32,508 bases of DNA, taken from contig JAFGEK010000066.1 in assembly GCA_016931625.1 (NCBI GenBank), forward strand, positions 1 through 32,508, read 5' to 3'. Positions 10,101-17,531 of this stretch are shown here, one piece after another (position 1 is the stretch's first letter; each line of letters opens with the position of its first letter). This stretch comes from Deltaproteobacteria bacterium. Lineage in GTDB: Bacteria; Myxococcota; XYA12-FULL-58-9; JAFGEK01. Below the pieces are notes generated by a model. It saw only the letters and a list, made by a program, of their open reading frames with translations, did no database searches and had not been told where the DNA came from. The position numbers and the translations under genes were made by a program.

Positions 10101-10161
10101 CGCATTGAATAACTCCGTATGAGTTACAAAAGAGTACATCGTAAGCGGGCGCTGAATGCAA
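7144..10161 (-). CDS. Secreted VIT/von Willebrand A protein with TPR-like region and C-terminal DUF2135
   Basis: A large exported protein, 1005 aa in the open frame. After a signal-like segment comes a VIT domain (about residues 45-190), then a vWA domain with an intact MIDAS site (DASNS at 298-302, DGGTQLG, LLFSDGLS). A charged, Pro-rich linker (about 640-720) is followed by TPR-like helices (about 760-850) and a DUF2135 domain (about 885-1005; DIDLWV, GYGPEEY). A role in metal-dependent adhesion or protein interaction is likely; the partner is unknown. The ATG at 10161 has no Shine-Dalgarno. A much better start, ATG 10105 with GGAG 7 nt upstream, is one frame off because of a 13-bp tandem duplication at 10053-10078. 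With one copy the protein would begin with a perfect signal peptide, MRKLFSAFLILLFSGTGFAQ. Confidence 0.85.
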   Translation of the reverse strand: MHSAPAYDVLFCNSYGVIQCVNYLAPFLFFCSILLFSGTGFAQNITPTVLVLRKDAKPESLQLKNVDMQINVVGMLAETTTTMTFCNPFGRVLEGNLYFPLPDGATLSGYGLDVNGLLVDGVIVEKEKGQVVFEKEVRKGIDPGLVEWAKGNNFKTRVYPIPANGCRTLMVKYVANLDYETSTLKYTVPLNYKNKLAQFLLNIITDGSNSTPSVKLPGLKKLPFYKTENGYAAKTTINNKALVGQLTLTYADKYGRQVTIERTPNAETHFLVNDKLPTASTTASVKPKQPGLVTILWDASNSRAQSNHQKELDVLAAFFARFNSRPIVVKLITFANITRPIKIFTIINGKAEKLVNELRNTTYDGGTQLGSISPASSDKISDLYLLFSDGLSNFGLAQAKGFKAPLFAFSDDLTLNSLYLRWLAQQSGGDFFNLASTTPAQAVAALGGASLSVMSITCTTGKVEQVFPQVGQPVHQQLLITGKLLSPTAELVVDLGIQGVKQQRLHYSLSTRNSSYGDIVARFWAQQKVNELAVLPEQNHQALLNIGQKYNLVTPATSLIVLESLNQYIEHNIRPPEMLADMRTQWDRVMTERQEQKQRENADKLANILSMWERRVAWWNMKFRYPPNFRYIEESSQKSAARSRRNGSDDLSLDAPVETMSAPMPAPSAPPAEEEKIAESATPKPTEKKDKTSKKPTDMEQGQNEPTIEIQPWSPDTPYLKKLKSVTKAQRYQTYLEQKQIFGTSPAFFLDCADFFAQMHDKALSLQILSNVSELQIDDAALLRALAYKLRQLGYLDLAAMVLEEVLRLRPEEPQSYRDLALVLADQNKFKRSMELLAHVVMNRWDRFEEIELIALMELNRIIPKAKAKGIKIIPIDPRLVKLLDLDVRISLSWDTDLTDIDLWVIEPSGEKAYYGHNQTTIGGLVSRDFTQGYGPEEYVLKKAMHGTYKIETNFFGSRAQSLTGAVTLQLDLFTNYGRANEKRKTITLRLTEAKETFTVGTMDF
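10053..10078. repeat. Frame-shifting 13-bp tandem duplication in the signal-peptide region
   Basis: AGAACAAAAGAAT occurs twice with no gap (10053-10065, 10066-10078). Thirteen is not a multiple of three, so the second copy shifts the frame between the well-placed ATG 10105 and the VIT/vWA coding frame. As sequenced, translation from ATG 10105 gives a 44-codon peptide that stops at 9971-9973. Confidence 0.9.
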
Positions 10162-10184
10162 GTAATGAATAAGAAAATCCTTTT

Positions 10185-10748
10185 TTACATTAGTTTTTTT
10201 AAATATTTTTTAGCAAATTCAATTGCTCGTGTTGCCGCAGTATCAATAGCTGTTTTAAGATAGTGGCTTGGTTGTTCAGAGAAAATGGTATCATTAGTGA
10301 TCTGAATTGCGATGATATGTACTGTTTTTGGCATATGATATCCCAGCTCAGCACCAAGTGTTAGAGCAGTGGGCAAATCGATTTGATGTCCAGAAACGAG
10401 ATGTGAAGATCGCTTCAGTGTATCACTTGATAGTTCAACAATAGTGCCAGGTATGCTATCCGGCAGTTTTATCGCATCAATGATTATTGCAATATTATAA
10501 CCGGCCAGGATATCGATTAACGTAAAACCACCGATTTCAGCCTCTTGTATTTCAATTTTATTTTTTATATCTGGCTGCTTTGCAAGCATAGCACTAGCAG
10601 TGCGTGAAGCATAAATTCCAACGCCATCATCACAAACTAGAGTATTGCCTAATCCTAGGATTAATATACGTTTTACAGACATAGTAGAATAAGCATATAG
10701 ACCAAGTCTTGAAGATTGTGCCAAATAATTGTTATCGCTATGTGACAT
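10185..10748 (-). CDS. Hydrogenase maturation-type protease (peptidase M52)
   Basis: A cytoplasmic endopeptidase of the HybD/HycI family, which normally removes a C-terminal peptide from NiFe hydrogenase large subunits after metal insertion. The N-terminal GLGNTLVCDDGVG motif is characteristic, with an Asp at the metal-ligand Glu/Asp position, followed by AIIIDAI (second acidic ligand) and SSHLVSGHQIDLPTAL (His ligand region). The frame is 187 aa. The conserved part begins at Met23 (10682), which is the likelier start because the first 22 residues are unlike the family; neither start has a clear Shine-Dalgarno. No hydrogenase subunit or hyp gene is present here, so the substrate must lie elsewhere or differ. 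It is divergent from phoB with only 45 bp between. Confidence 0.8.
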   Translation of the reverse strand: MSHSDNNYLAQSSRLGLYAYSTMSVKRILILGLGNTLVCDDGVGIYASRTASAMLAKQPDIKNKIEIQEAEIGGFTLIDILAGYNIAIIIDAIKLPDSIPGTIVELSSDTLKRSSHLVSGHQIDLPTALTLGAELGYHMPKTVHIIAIQITNDTIFSEQPSHYLKTAIDTAATRAIEFAKKYLKKLM

Positions 10749-10793
10749 TTATACCACAAAGGTTATTTTTGTAAAAAAACGAGGCGTTAGGTA

Positions 10794-11477
10794 ATGGTGC
10801 GAATTATTTGTATTGAAGATGAAGAAGACCTGCAAAAGATTTTATCATATAATCTCAAACAAGCCGGTCATGATGTTTGGGTGGCTGCTACAGGGCAAGA
10901 AGGTTTAAAATTAGCCTCAGAAAAAACGCCCGCTTTAGTTTTACTTGATTTAATGTTACCAGATATCTCTGGAAATGAAATTTGTAAAACACTTAAACGT
11001 CAGCCCAAAACTGCTGAAATTCCAATTATTATGCTGACAGCAAAAGGTGAAGAAATAGACCGTATAGTAGGTTTTGAATTGGGAGTAGACGACTATGTAG
11101 TAAAGCCATTTAGTATTCGCGAGTTGATGTTGCGTATAGATGTTATTTTACGACGCAATAAAAAAGAAGTGGTTTTACACAAAGAGTTTGTATTTGGTGT
11201 TTTACGCGTTGATCTTGATGCTCATCGAGTTTTTGTTAATGAGCAAGAAATATTGCTTACCACTCTTGAGCGAAAACTTTTAATTACCCTTTTTAGCCGT
11301 AAAAATCGAGTACAAGAAAGATCTGTGTTATTAGAAGATGTCTGGGGTATTGAAGCTGATATTACTACAAGAACTATTGATACTCATGTAAAACGTTTAC
11401 GAGAGAAGCTTGGTAAAGCTGGTGATTATATCGAAACCATTCGTGGAGTTGGGTATCGCTTTGCGGAGCATCCTTAA
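10794..11477 (+). CDS. phoB: Phosphate regulon response regulator (PhoB-like, OmpR family)
   Basis: DNA-binding response regulator, 227 aa. The receiver domain (1-120) has the acidic pair Glu8/Asp9, phospho-acceptor Asp52 (LVLLDLMLPD), Thr82 and Lys104. The winged-helix OmpR/PhoB domain (about 130-225) shows LTTLERKLL, the DVWG segment, and TIDTHVKRLREKLG followed by IETIRGVGYRF. Its sensor kinase follows 14 nt later, and the Pst system with PHO boxes lies just downstream, so the PhoB assignment rests on context as well as sequence. The start ATG follows a GGCGTTAGG segment. Confidence 0.9.
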   Translation: MVRIICIEDEEDLQKILSYNLKQAGHDVWVAATGQEGLKLASEKTPALVLLDLMLPDISGNEICKTLKRQPKTAEIPIIMLTAKGEEIDRIVGFELGVDDYVVKPFSIRELMLRIDVILRRNKKEVVLHKEFVFGVLRVDLDAHRVFVNEQEILLTTLERKLLITLFSRKNRVQERSVLLEDVWGIEADITTRTIDTHVKRLREKLGKAGDYIETIRGVGYRFAEHP

Positions 11478-11491
11478 ATAAGGGTAAGAGA

Positions 11492-13267
11492 TTGAAGCTT
11501 GGAATACGCGCGAAGCTTTTTCTTTTTTCATTAGGTTTTATTGCAATCTCATTGATTGTATCAGACGTCTATTTATCAAATTCGCTTAAAAATTATCTTG
11601 AAAGTCAAATACAGAACGATTTGCTTGTGCGTTTAGAGCTAGTACAACATGTGGTTACTAGCAAAGTGTTAACTAACGCGGTGATACAAAAAGAGACAAA
11701 GACGTGGGATAGTATTGCTGATGAGTTGGGTAAATTAGCCCAAGCTCGGGTAACGATAATTAACAACACTGGCATTGTGTTAGGCGATTCAGAAATACCG
11801 ATTGCACAAATTGCAACTATGGAAAATCACGATAAACGTCCTGAAATTATTACTGCCTTAAACAATAAGTATGGGGTCAGTTCACGCTACAGCACTACAA
11901 TTAAAAGTCGATTGCTATATGTAGCTAAAACGTTTGCAATAAATCAAACAGATAAAGGATTTGTACGTCTTGCTTTACCATTGATTGAAATCGATGCATC
12001 AATTGCGGCGTTACGACGGTTGTTACTTTGGGCCTCTTTGTTAACGCTTATTGTTGCTATTGTTTTATCGGCAGGGGCAACGCAACTCGCCTCACGTAGC
12101 GTTCGTGCCTTAACAACAACCGCCAAAAAAATGGCCGCTGGTGATTTATCAGCTCGTACTAATATTACTGGCCACGATGAACTTGCCGCCTTAGGGTATG
12201 CTCTTACAGAGTTAGCAACTAATCTTTCGCGGTCCCTTACTGATTTACGTTCAGAACGTGATCTTCAAAGTGGCATTTTAACGGGAATGCGTGAGGGAAT
12301 ATTATTAATTGATAAAAAAGGCGCTATTGCACTTACCAATCCAGCTTTTCGTGAAATGTTTCTAATAAGTAAAGATAGCGAAGGTAAGCCACTGCTTGAT
12401 GCTATACGTCATGCCGAACTCAAATCATTTTTAGATCATGCTGCACAAGCACAAGCAGCAATAACTGGTGAGATTTCGGCAGCAGGTCTAAAGCCGCGAC
12501 GTTTGTTGTTACATGCTGCAAAGGTAGGTTTTAATGATGATTTACTTTGTGTGTTTTTCGATGTAACCGATATTCGTCGTCTCGAATCATTACGCAAAAA
12601 TTTTGTAGCTAATGTTTCGCACGAGTTGCGTACACCGGTTGCCTGTGTGCGTTCTGCTCTTGAGACACTGCAGTATGCTATTAATAATGATCCCAAAGCT
12701 ACGGCAGATTTTATCGAAATAATAGAACGCAATACTGAAAGACTACACCATCTTATTGAAGATTTACTTGATTTATCACATATTGAATCGCAACAATTTT
12801 CGCTTAATTTTGAGTCGGTCGCGTTAATATCCACATTGCAAAAAACGATTGGGTTTTTTGCTAATCAAATTGACAGTAAGAACATAAAAATAACTACCGA
12901 TATCCCAGAAAATTTACCAATGTTACGCGCTGACCATCGTGCGCTTGAACAAGCGTTATCTAATCTCATAGATAATGCAATTAAATATTGCCCGTCTAAT
13001 AGTGAGATTTCTATTAGCGCTGCAATAATCGAAAAAAATATTCGTATAACTATTGCCGATAACGGTCCTGGGATTGAGGCGAAACATTTACCGCGCCTCT
13101 TTGAACGATTTTATCGTGTTGATACGGGTAGGTCTCGTGAGCTTGGTGGTACTGGTTTAGGGTTATCAATAGTCAAACATCTAATTGAAGCAATGGGAGG
13201 TAAAATATTAGTTGAGAGTATAGTAGGCAAAGGGACCAAATTTGAATTATTAATACCTTTAATATAG
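11492..13267 (+). CDS. phoR: Phosphate regulon sensor histidine kinase (PhoR-like)
   Basis: Membrane sensor kinase, 591 aa, starting at TTG 11492 after an AGGGTAAGAG Shine-Dalgarno. Order: transmembrane helix at about 9-29, a periplasmic or extracytoplasmic region, a second helix at about 172-194, HAMP (about 195-250), a PAS-like region (about 255-360), HisKA with phospho-acceptor His377 in NVSHELRTP, and HATPase_c with the N box (NLIDNAIKYC), G1 (DNGPGI), F box (LFERFYRV) and G2 (GGTGLGLSIV). It would phosphorylate PhoB when phosphate is scarce. The large sensory loop is bigger than in E. coli PhoR and resembles the Gram-positive and deltaproteobacterial arrangement. Confidence 0.9.
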   Translation: MKLGIRAKLFLFSLGFIAISLIVSDVYLSNSLKNYLESQIQNDLLVRLELVQHVVTSKVLTNAVIQKETKTWDSIADELGKLAQARVTIINNTGIVLGDSEIPIAQIATMENHDKRPEIITALNNKYGVSSRYSTTIKSRLLYVAKTFAINQTDKGFVRLALPLIEIDASIAALRRLLLWASLLTLIVAIVLSAGATQLASRSVRALTTTAKKMAAGDLSARTNITGHDELAALGYALTELATNLSRSLTDLRSERDLQSGILTGMREGILLIDKKGAIALTNPAFREMFLISKDSEGKPLLDAIRHAELKSFLDHAAQAQAAITGEISAAGLKPRRLLLHAAKVGFNDDLLCVFFDVTDIRRLESLRKNFVANVSHELRTPVACVRSALETLQYAINNDPKATADFIEIIERNTERLHHLIEDLLDLSHIESQQFSLNFESVALISTLQKTIGFFANQIDSKNIKITTDIPENLPMLRADHRALEQALSNLIDNAIKYCPSNSEISISAAIIEKNIRITIADNGPGIEAKHLPRLFERFYRVDTGRSRELGGTGLGLSIVKHLIEAMGGKILVESIVGKGTKFELLIPLI

Positions 13268-13294
13268 AATTTTGTTGTTACAGAACTCACCTAA

Positions 13295-13339
13295 TTTTCA
13301 CAATTTTGTCATAAATTTGTAACAAGTGCACGATATAAA
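13295..13339 (+). promoter_or_regulatory. PHO box and -10 element
   Basis: Three 7-bp units with 4-bp spacers, TTTTCAC, TTGTCAT (13306-13312) and TTGTAAC (13317-13323), fit the PHO-box plan in which each PhoB contacts one repeat. A TATAAA -10 box (13334-13339) follows the last unit after 10 bp, the expected distance when PhoB replaces a -35 element. It drives the porin remnant at 13371 and perhaps the transporter beyond it. Confidence 0.85.
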
Positions 13340-13370
13340 GCTAGCAGACATTTATTTAAGGAGTTAGCAA

Positions 13371-13588
13371 ATGACTTTGCGTGCATTGTTAATATCAGTT
13401 TTATTAAATAGTTGGTCAACGATCCGCAAACTAATAGTGGCAAGGATGAATTTTGGCACTACGATATTGGTTTAAATTGGTATATCCAAAAAAATGAGAC
13501 CAAAATGCAGCTAAATTATTATCGTTTTCAGTATGATGATGCAGAAGCAGAAGACCAAGTAATATTAATGGCGCAAGTGGCTTTTTAA
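13371..13588 (+). pseudogene. Deleted phosphate-selective porin (OprP/OprO-like) remnant
   Basis: The start is intact: PHO box, AAGGAG Shine-Dalgarno, ATG 13371 and the beginning of a signal peptide (MTLRALLISVLLNS). After about 14 codons the sequence jumps, in another frame, to a typical last part of an outer-membrane porin (13412-13588): FWHYDIGLNWYIQKNE, NYYRFQYDDAE and the terminal strand VILMAQVAF ending in Phe before TAA. The 5' frame runs on to TAA 13473-13475 without sense. The middle of the gene, some 300-400 codons in this family, has been lost. Position next to phoBR and pst and control by a PHO box support a phosphate porin. Confidence 0.8.
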
Positions 13589-13645
13589 GGTTTGCCCTTT
13601 TTAATTTGAGCGTATTATCTAAAAATAGCTAAATCTTTTGTTGAT

Positions 13646-13707
13646 AGTTGCCATATCTGATATGCACAATTTAAGTAATTATTTAATTACGTGCAGATAT
13701 GGCAACT
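13646..13707 (+). promoter_or_regulatory. Hairpin that occludes the start codon of the NCS1-like transporter gene
   Basis: A 13-bp perfect inverted repeat, AGTTGCCATATCT (13646-13658) with AGATATGGCAACT (13695-13707), is extended by GCAC/GTGC across a bulge. The downstream arm contains the ATG at 13699-13701. In RNA this would pair the start codon, so translation may require melting of the hairpin by a ligand, protein or RNA. It has no following T run and is not a terminator. Confidence 0.6.
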
Positions 13708-15285
13708 GAAAGATTTGGCGATCCCGTTTTAACACCACCTGAGCTTGCTCCGCGGGCAATTGGTGCCAAACCGCTAAAAAAATCCCACATTAAATGGCTA
13801 TGGGGCATTATAGGTTGTACTCCGGTATTGCTGGCTTCAATGGCTACAAATCTTAATCCGATAGGTACGTTAATCGCGACATTTATGGGTCTAATAGGCG
13901 CTCTTATACTTGCCTTATTGTTAAGTCGTTCGGCATTTTTTTTAGGAATAGGCAGCATACCACAAACTCGCGCTGCATTTGGAACTCGTGGCGCAGCTTT
14001 AGCCTTGTGGTTACGCATTGTTATTACTATTGCATTTTTTAGTGTATGGTTTGCAACAATAGCTTCATGGGTAGAACGATTAATAAATGCGTTAAAATTT
14101 GTATTGCCCTCATTTATCACTAAAATTCATTTTGATATAGCCGTACTAGCTGGGGTGTTCTGCTACATTTTTATAATTATATTTAGTAGTTATATAGTCG
14201 CCTGTCGTAACACGCAACAGCTCGCTAAAATAGTTCGGGTGCTAATACCCATGGGATTAACGCTAGCCGTCTTGCTTGCGGTATATGCGATTTATGTCGT
14301 CGGCATTAAAATAGTGACTACATTATCATGTACTTTCCCATCGACAAGTGAGCTGGCAGATGCCAGTGCCGGAATTATTGCATTAGCATTACCGGGAATA
14401 TTGATCGTAAACGACTGGTTGCGTTTTCAGCGCGGCGCCTCAGTGCGGCAAGAGGTCAGAAGAGGTATTTTTAACTTTTTTTTTATGGCGTTTTTATTGT
14501 TATTAACACGTTTGATTTGGGCTCAAGCTTCTATACAAATACGTGGTTACGCCAGTGGTCATCCCATTCCTGACATCGGTGCGTTTGGCGGGATAATTGC
14601 GGCTAGTGCGGCGTTATTATTAATTGCATTATTTAGTATCGGTTTTATCTCTCTTATTGGTTTGCAAGGCACAGCTTTTGCACTGCTTGGTATTTGGCCG
14701 TATCCAAGACGGATGCGGTTTTTAATTTCAAGCATAGCTGTTGTTATGCTTACTTTAGCTGTGTTAGATTGGCATTTATTGCCAGTAGATTTACTTAAAC
14801 CATCTCTACTGGGCAGCCTGTTAGCTGGTTTAGTTGGTATATTGTTGGCTGATGAATTACTACGTCGTGGCAGGACTAACACCGAAGAATTATTTCTATT
14901 TAAAAGTACATATTGGCCATTTGCCAGTATAGCGATTGCTGCAGTAACCGCATTAATTGCTGCAACATTATCGCATCCACTGATTCTGGGTTATCTTCAT
15001 TGGTTTTCAATCGCACAAATTATTAATAGGTTTGGTGGTAATAATAATGCAGGTGTTATGCTGCGAGGTTTGACTATTGGAGCGCTAAGTTATTTAGTAT
15101 TATTACCGTTAGAGCATGGTGCATATCGTTTCATTGTATTGTTAAAACAAATTCGCCGGGGCCTGAAAAATAGACGCATAGCTAAAGCCAATCAATTTGA
15201 ATTTTCTGCAAGTAATGATCGTACAAATCCGCATTTTATATATAAACCACAAGCTACCGTAGATAAAGATAAGCAATCGCAATAA
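13699..15285 (+). CDS. NCS1-like nucleobase/cation symporter family transporter
   Basis: A polytopic membrane protein of 528 aa with about 12 predicted helices. The N-terminal region (PLKKSHIKWLWGIIGCTPVL), the IGSIPQTRAAFGTRGAALAL segment and the following hydrophobic helix with WFATIASW resemble the purine/cytosine permease (NCS1) family. The C-terminal tail is basic and polar. The substrate cannot be assigned, and another APC-superfamily class is possible. It lies between phoR and pstS, downstream of the PHO box that serves the deleted porin, so it might now be PhoB-controlled by read-through. Its ATG is buried in a strong hairpin (13646-13707) and has no clear Shine-Dalgarno. Confidence 0.55.
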   Translation: MATERFGDPVLTPPELAPRAIGAKPLKKSHIKWLWGIIGCTPVLLASMATNLNPIGTLIATFMGLIGALILALLLSRSAFFLGIGSIPQTRAAFGTRGAALALWLRIVITIAFFSVWFATIASWVERLINALKFVLPSFITKIHFDIAVLAGVFCYIFIIIFSSYIVACRNTQQLAKIVRVLIPMGLTLAVLLAVYAIYVVGIKIVTTLSCTFPSTSELADASAGIIALALPGILIVNDWLRFQRGASVRQEVRRGIFNFFFMAFLLLLTRLIWAQASIQIRGYASGHPIPDIGAFGGIIAASAALLLIALFSIGFISLIGLQGTAFALLGIWPYPRRMRFLISSIAVVMLTLAVLDWHLLPVDLLKPSLLGSLLAGLVGILLADELLRRGRTNTEELFLFKSTYWPFASIAIAAVTALIAATLSHPLILGYLHWFSIAQIINRFGGNNNAGVMLRGLTIGALSYLVLLPLEHGAYRFIVLLKQIRRGLKNRRIAKANQFEFSASNDRTNPHFIYKPQATVDKDKQSQ

Positions 15286-15394
15286 TATTTTGTAATTAAA
15301 ACAATTCGTTAAGTTACGATTTGAGTTAATATCAAAATGCTGTCATTTTAATAATGGCTTACTGTAAATAAGTCTTTTTTCGTTAGTCATAGTG

Positions 15395-15439
15395 AATTCA
15401 CAAATTTGTCACAGCATTGTCACAAACAAAGCGTAAATC
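15395..15439 (+). promoter_or_regulatory. PHO box and -10 element of the pst operon
   Basis: Three 7-bp direct repeats with 4-bp spacers: AATTCAC (15395-15401), TTGTCAC (15406-15412) and TTGTCAC (15417-15423). A TAAATC -10-like element (15434-15439) follows 10 bp later, 32 bp before the pstS ATG. This is a near-ideal PhoB-dependent promoter. Confidence 0.88.
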
Positions 15440-15471
15440 ATTAAATATATCGATACCAAAGGGATTGAACT

Positions 15472-16551
15472 ATGCGAATTTTAAAAAATGTTGTCTTAAC
15501 AGCAATTGTGGTTTTAGTTTTTGGATGTACATCCAATACTAAAGTTAGTTCTACGGACTCTGCTGGTGATGAAAGTATAGATATTCACGGCGCTGGAGCT
15601 ACTTTTCCTTACCCGCTATATTCAAAATGGATGGATGAGTACCATAAAATAGATCCTCGTGTACGTATAAACTATCAATCTATCGGTTCTGGTGGTGGTA
15701 TCCGCCAAATAACTGAACGCACTGTTGATTTTGGTGCAACTGATGCGGCAATGAAAGAAAGCGAATTAGCCAAACTTGCTAAACCGATATTTCATTTACC
15801 CATGACTTTAGGTGCGGTAGTCGTTACCTATAATTTACCAGGCATCAAATCGCTTAAACTAACACCAGAATTAATTGCTGGTATATTCCTTGGTGAAATT
15901 ACCAAATGGAATGATAAACGTATAATAACCGTAAACCAAGACATTGCTTTGCCTGATCAAGCGATAGCGGTGGTCTCACGCTCTGATGGTAGCGGCACGA
16001 CAGCAGTGTTCACACAATACTTAGCTAAAATTAGCCAAACTTGGAAAGAAAAGGTAGGCGAGGGTAAAAGTGTTAAATTTCCTGTTGGTCTTGGGGCTAA
16101 AGGCAATGAAGGCGTTGCTGGGCAAGTAAAAACTAGCCCAGGCAATATTGGCTATGTTGAACTTGCTTATGCCATCCAAACTGGACTGCCATACGCTACT
16201 ATCAAAAATAAAGCTGGTAGTTTTGTTCAGCCAACTCTTGAAAGTATTACTGCAGCTGCTGCTGGATCAGGAGATGCTACTCAATTACCTGAAGATTTAC
16301 GTATGTCAATTGTTGATGCAGAAGGCAAAGATGCTTATCCGATCGCAGCTTTTACATATATTCTAGTTTATGAAGAGCAAGCTGCTGCTGTTAAAGGAAA
16401 AGCCTTAGTGCAATTTCTATGGTGGGCTATTCATGAAGGCCAAAAATTGGCTCCACCTTTGCATTATGCCCCGTTACCACAAGCTGTAGTTACAAAAGTC
16501 GAAACAAAACTTAAATCTTTGCATGATACGGCAGGTAAATCGCTGCTTTAA
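15472..16551 (+). CDS. pstS: Phosphate-binding lipoprotein PstS
   Basis: Periplasmic phosphate-binding component of the high-affinity Pst importer, 359 aa. Lipobox VFGC gives lipidated Cys19. Phosphate-contact motifs are present: GAGATFPYPLYSKW, GSGGGIRQITE, DFGATDAAM and RSDGSGTTAVF. ITKWND and GNIGYVELAYA are also typical of the family. The gene starts 32 bp after the PHO box -10 element and is followed after 3 nt by pstC. Confidence 0.97.
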   Translation: MRILKNVVLTAIVVLVFGCTSNTKVSSTDSAGDESIDIHGAGATFPYPLYSKWMDEYHKIDPRVRINYQSIGSGGGIRQITERTVDFGATDAAMKESELAKLAKPIFHLPMTLGAVVVTYNLPGIKSLKLTPELIAGIFLGEITKWNDKRIITVNQDIALPDQAIAVVSRSDGSGTTAVFTQYLAKISQTWKEKVGEGKSVKFPVGLGAKGNEGVAGQVKTSPGNIGYVELAYAIQTGLPYATIKNKAGSFVQPTLESITAAAAGSGDATQLPEDLRMSIVDAEGKDAYPIAAFTYILVYEEQAAAVKGKALVQFLWWAIHEGQKLAPPLHYAPLPQAVVTKVETKLKSLHDTAGKSLL

Positions 16552-16554
16552 AAT

Positions 16555-17517
16555 ATGAAACTATTACAGGATATAACTACAAAGGTCGCTGCTTTTAATA
16601 TTAGCCGTGGTTCACAAAACGGTGAAGTTAATCGCGGCGACCGTATTTTTCGTTTTATTACCGCGAGCTTTGCCGCTTTAATTGTTTTAATGCTTGGCGC
16701 TATGGCTCTGCAAATGCTGCGTGCATCTGCGCCAGCTATACGTGAATTTGGCTTAGGTTTTGTGGTTAGCCGTGATTGGGACCCAGTTCGTGATTTATTT
16801 GGTGCCTTACCATTTATTTTTGGTACTGTTGTTTCATCGATATTAGCTTTAATCATTGCCGTGCCTATTTCATTAGGCATCGCAATTTATCTCTCAGAAT
16901 TATCCCCAAGTATGGTGCGTAAACCATTAGGTTTTATCGTTGAATTGTTAGCCGCAATACCTAGTGTTGTTTACGGCTTGTGGGGTATATTTGTTTTAGC
17001 TCCCTTGCTTCGTGATGATATTGAACCTGGTTTATTACCGATTTTTGGTGGAGCGGCTCGCGGTTTTGACATGCTTGCTGGTGGGTTAATACTAGCGATT
17101 ATGGTTTTACCAACCATTACTTCAGTTAGTCGTGAAGTAATGCGCGCGGTTCCAAAAACTTTACGCGAAGGTGCTTTAGCTCTTGGGGCTACACGTTTTG
17201 AAACAGTATATACAGCGGTACTACCTACCGCGTATTCGGGGATTATCGGAGCAGTCATTCTTGGGCTTGGCAGAGCACTTGGAGAAACAATGGCAGTTAC
17301 CATGGTAATTGGCAATCGTGCTGAAATATCAACATCAATTTTAGATCCAGCATATACTATGGCTAGTGTGATTGCTAATGAATATACTGAAGCGACTGGC
17401 GACCTGCATTTGGCGGCATTGTCAGAAATTGCTCTTTTGCTTTTTGCTGTGACTGTAATCTTAAATATTGCCGCACGATTGCTGGTGTGGCGAGTCAAGC
17501 GCATGCCTAGTGGTTAG
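16555..17517 (+). CDS. pstC: Phosphate ABC transporter permease PstC
   Basis: Inner-membrane permease, 320 aa with about six helices. The N-terminus is polar, then a first helix (FITASFAALIVLMLGAMAL), and the conserved ALGATRFETVYTAVLP coupling region followed by GRALGETMAV, a hallmark of PstC. RDWDPVRDLFGALPFIFGT is the usual periplasmic loop. It begins 3 nt after pstS, and pstA follows after 14 nt. Confidence 0.96.
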   Translation: MKLLQDITTKVAAFNISRGSQNGEVNRGDRIFRFITASFAALIVLMLGAMALQMLRASAPAIREFGLGFVVSRDWDPVRDLFGALPFIFGTVVSSILALIIAVPISLGIAIYLSELSPSMVRKPLGFIVELLAAIPSVVYGLWGIFVLAPLLRDDIEPGLLPIFGGAARGFDMLAGGLILAIMVLPTITSVSREVMRAVPKTLREGALALGATRFETVYTAVLPTAYSGIIGAVILGLGRALGETMAVTMVIGNRAEISTSILDPAYTMASVIANEYTEATGDLHLAALSEIALLLFAVTVILNIAARLLVWRVKRMPSG

Positions 17518-17531
17518 GAGATATCGTAAAT

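Noticed and set aside
16971-17504. Long minus-strand open frame opposite pstC
   Set aside because: It is a shadow of a strongly supported gene; its composition is that of reversed membrane-protein codons.
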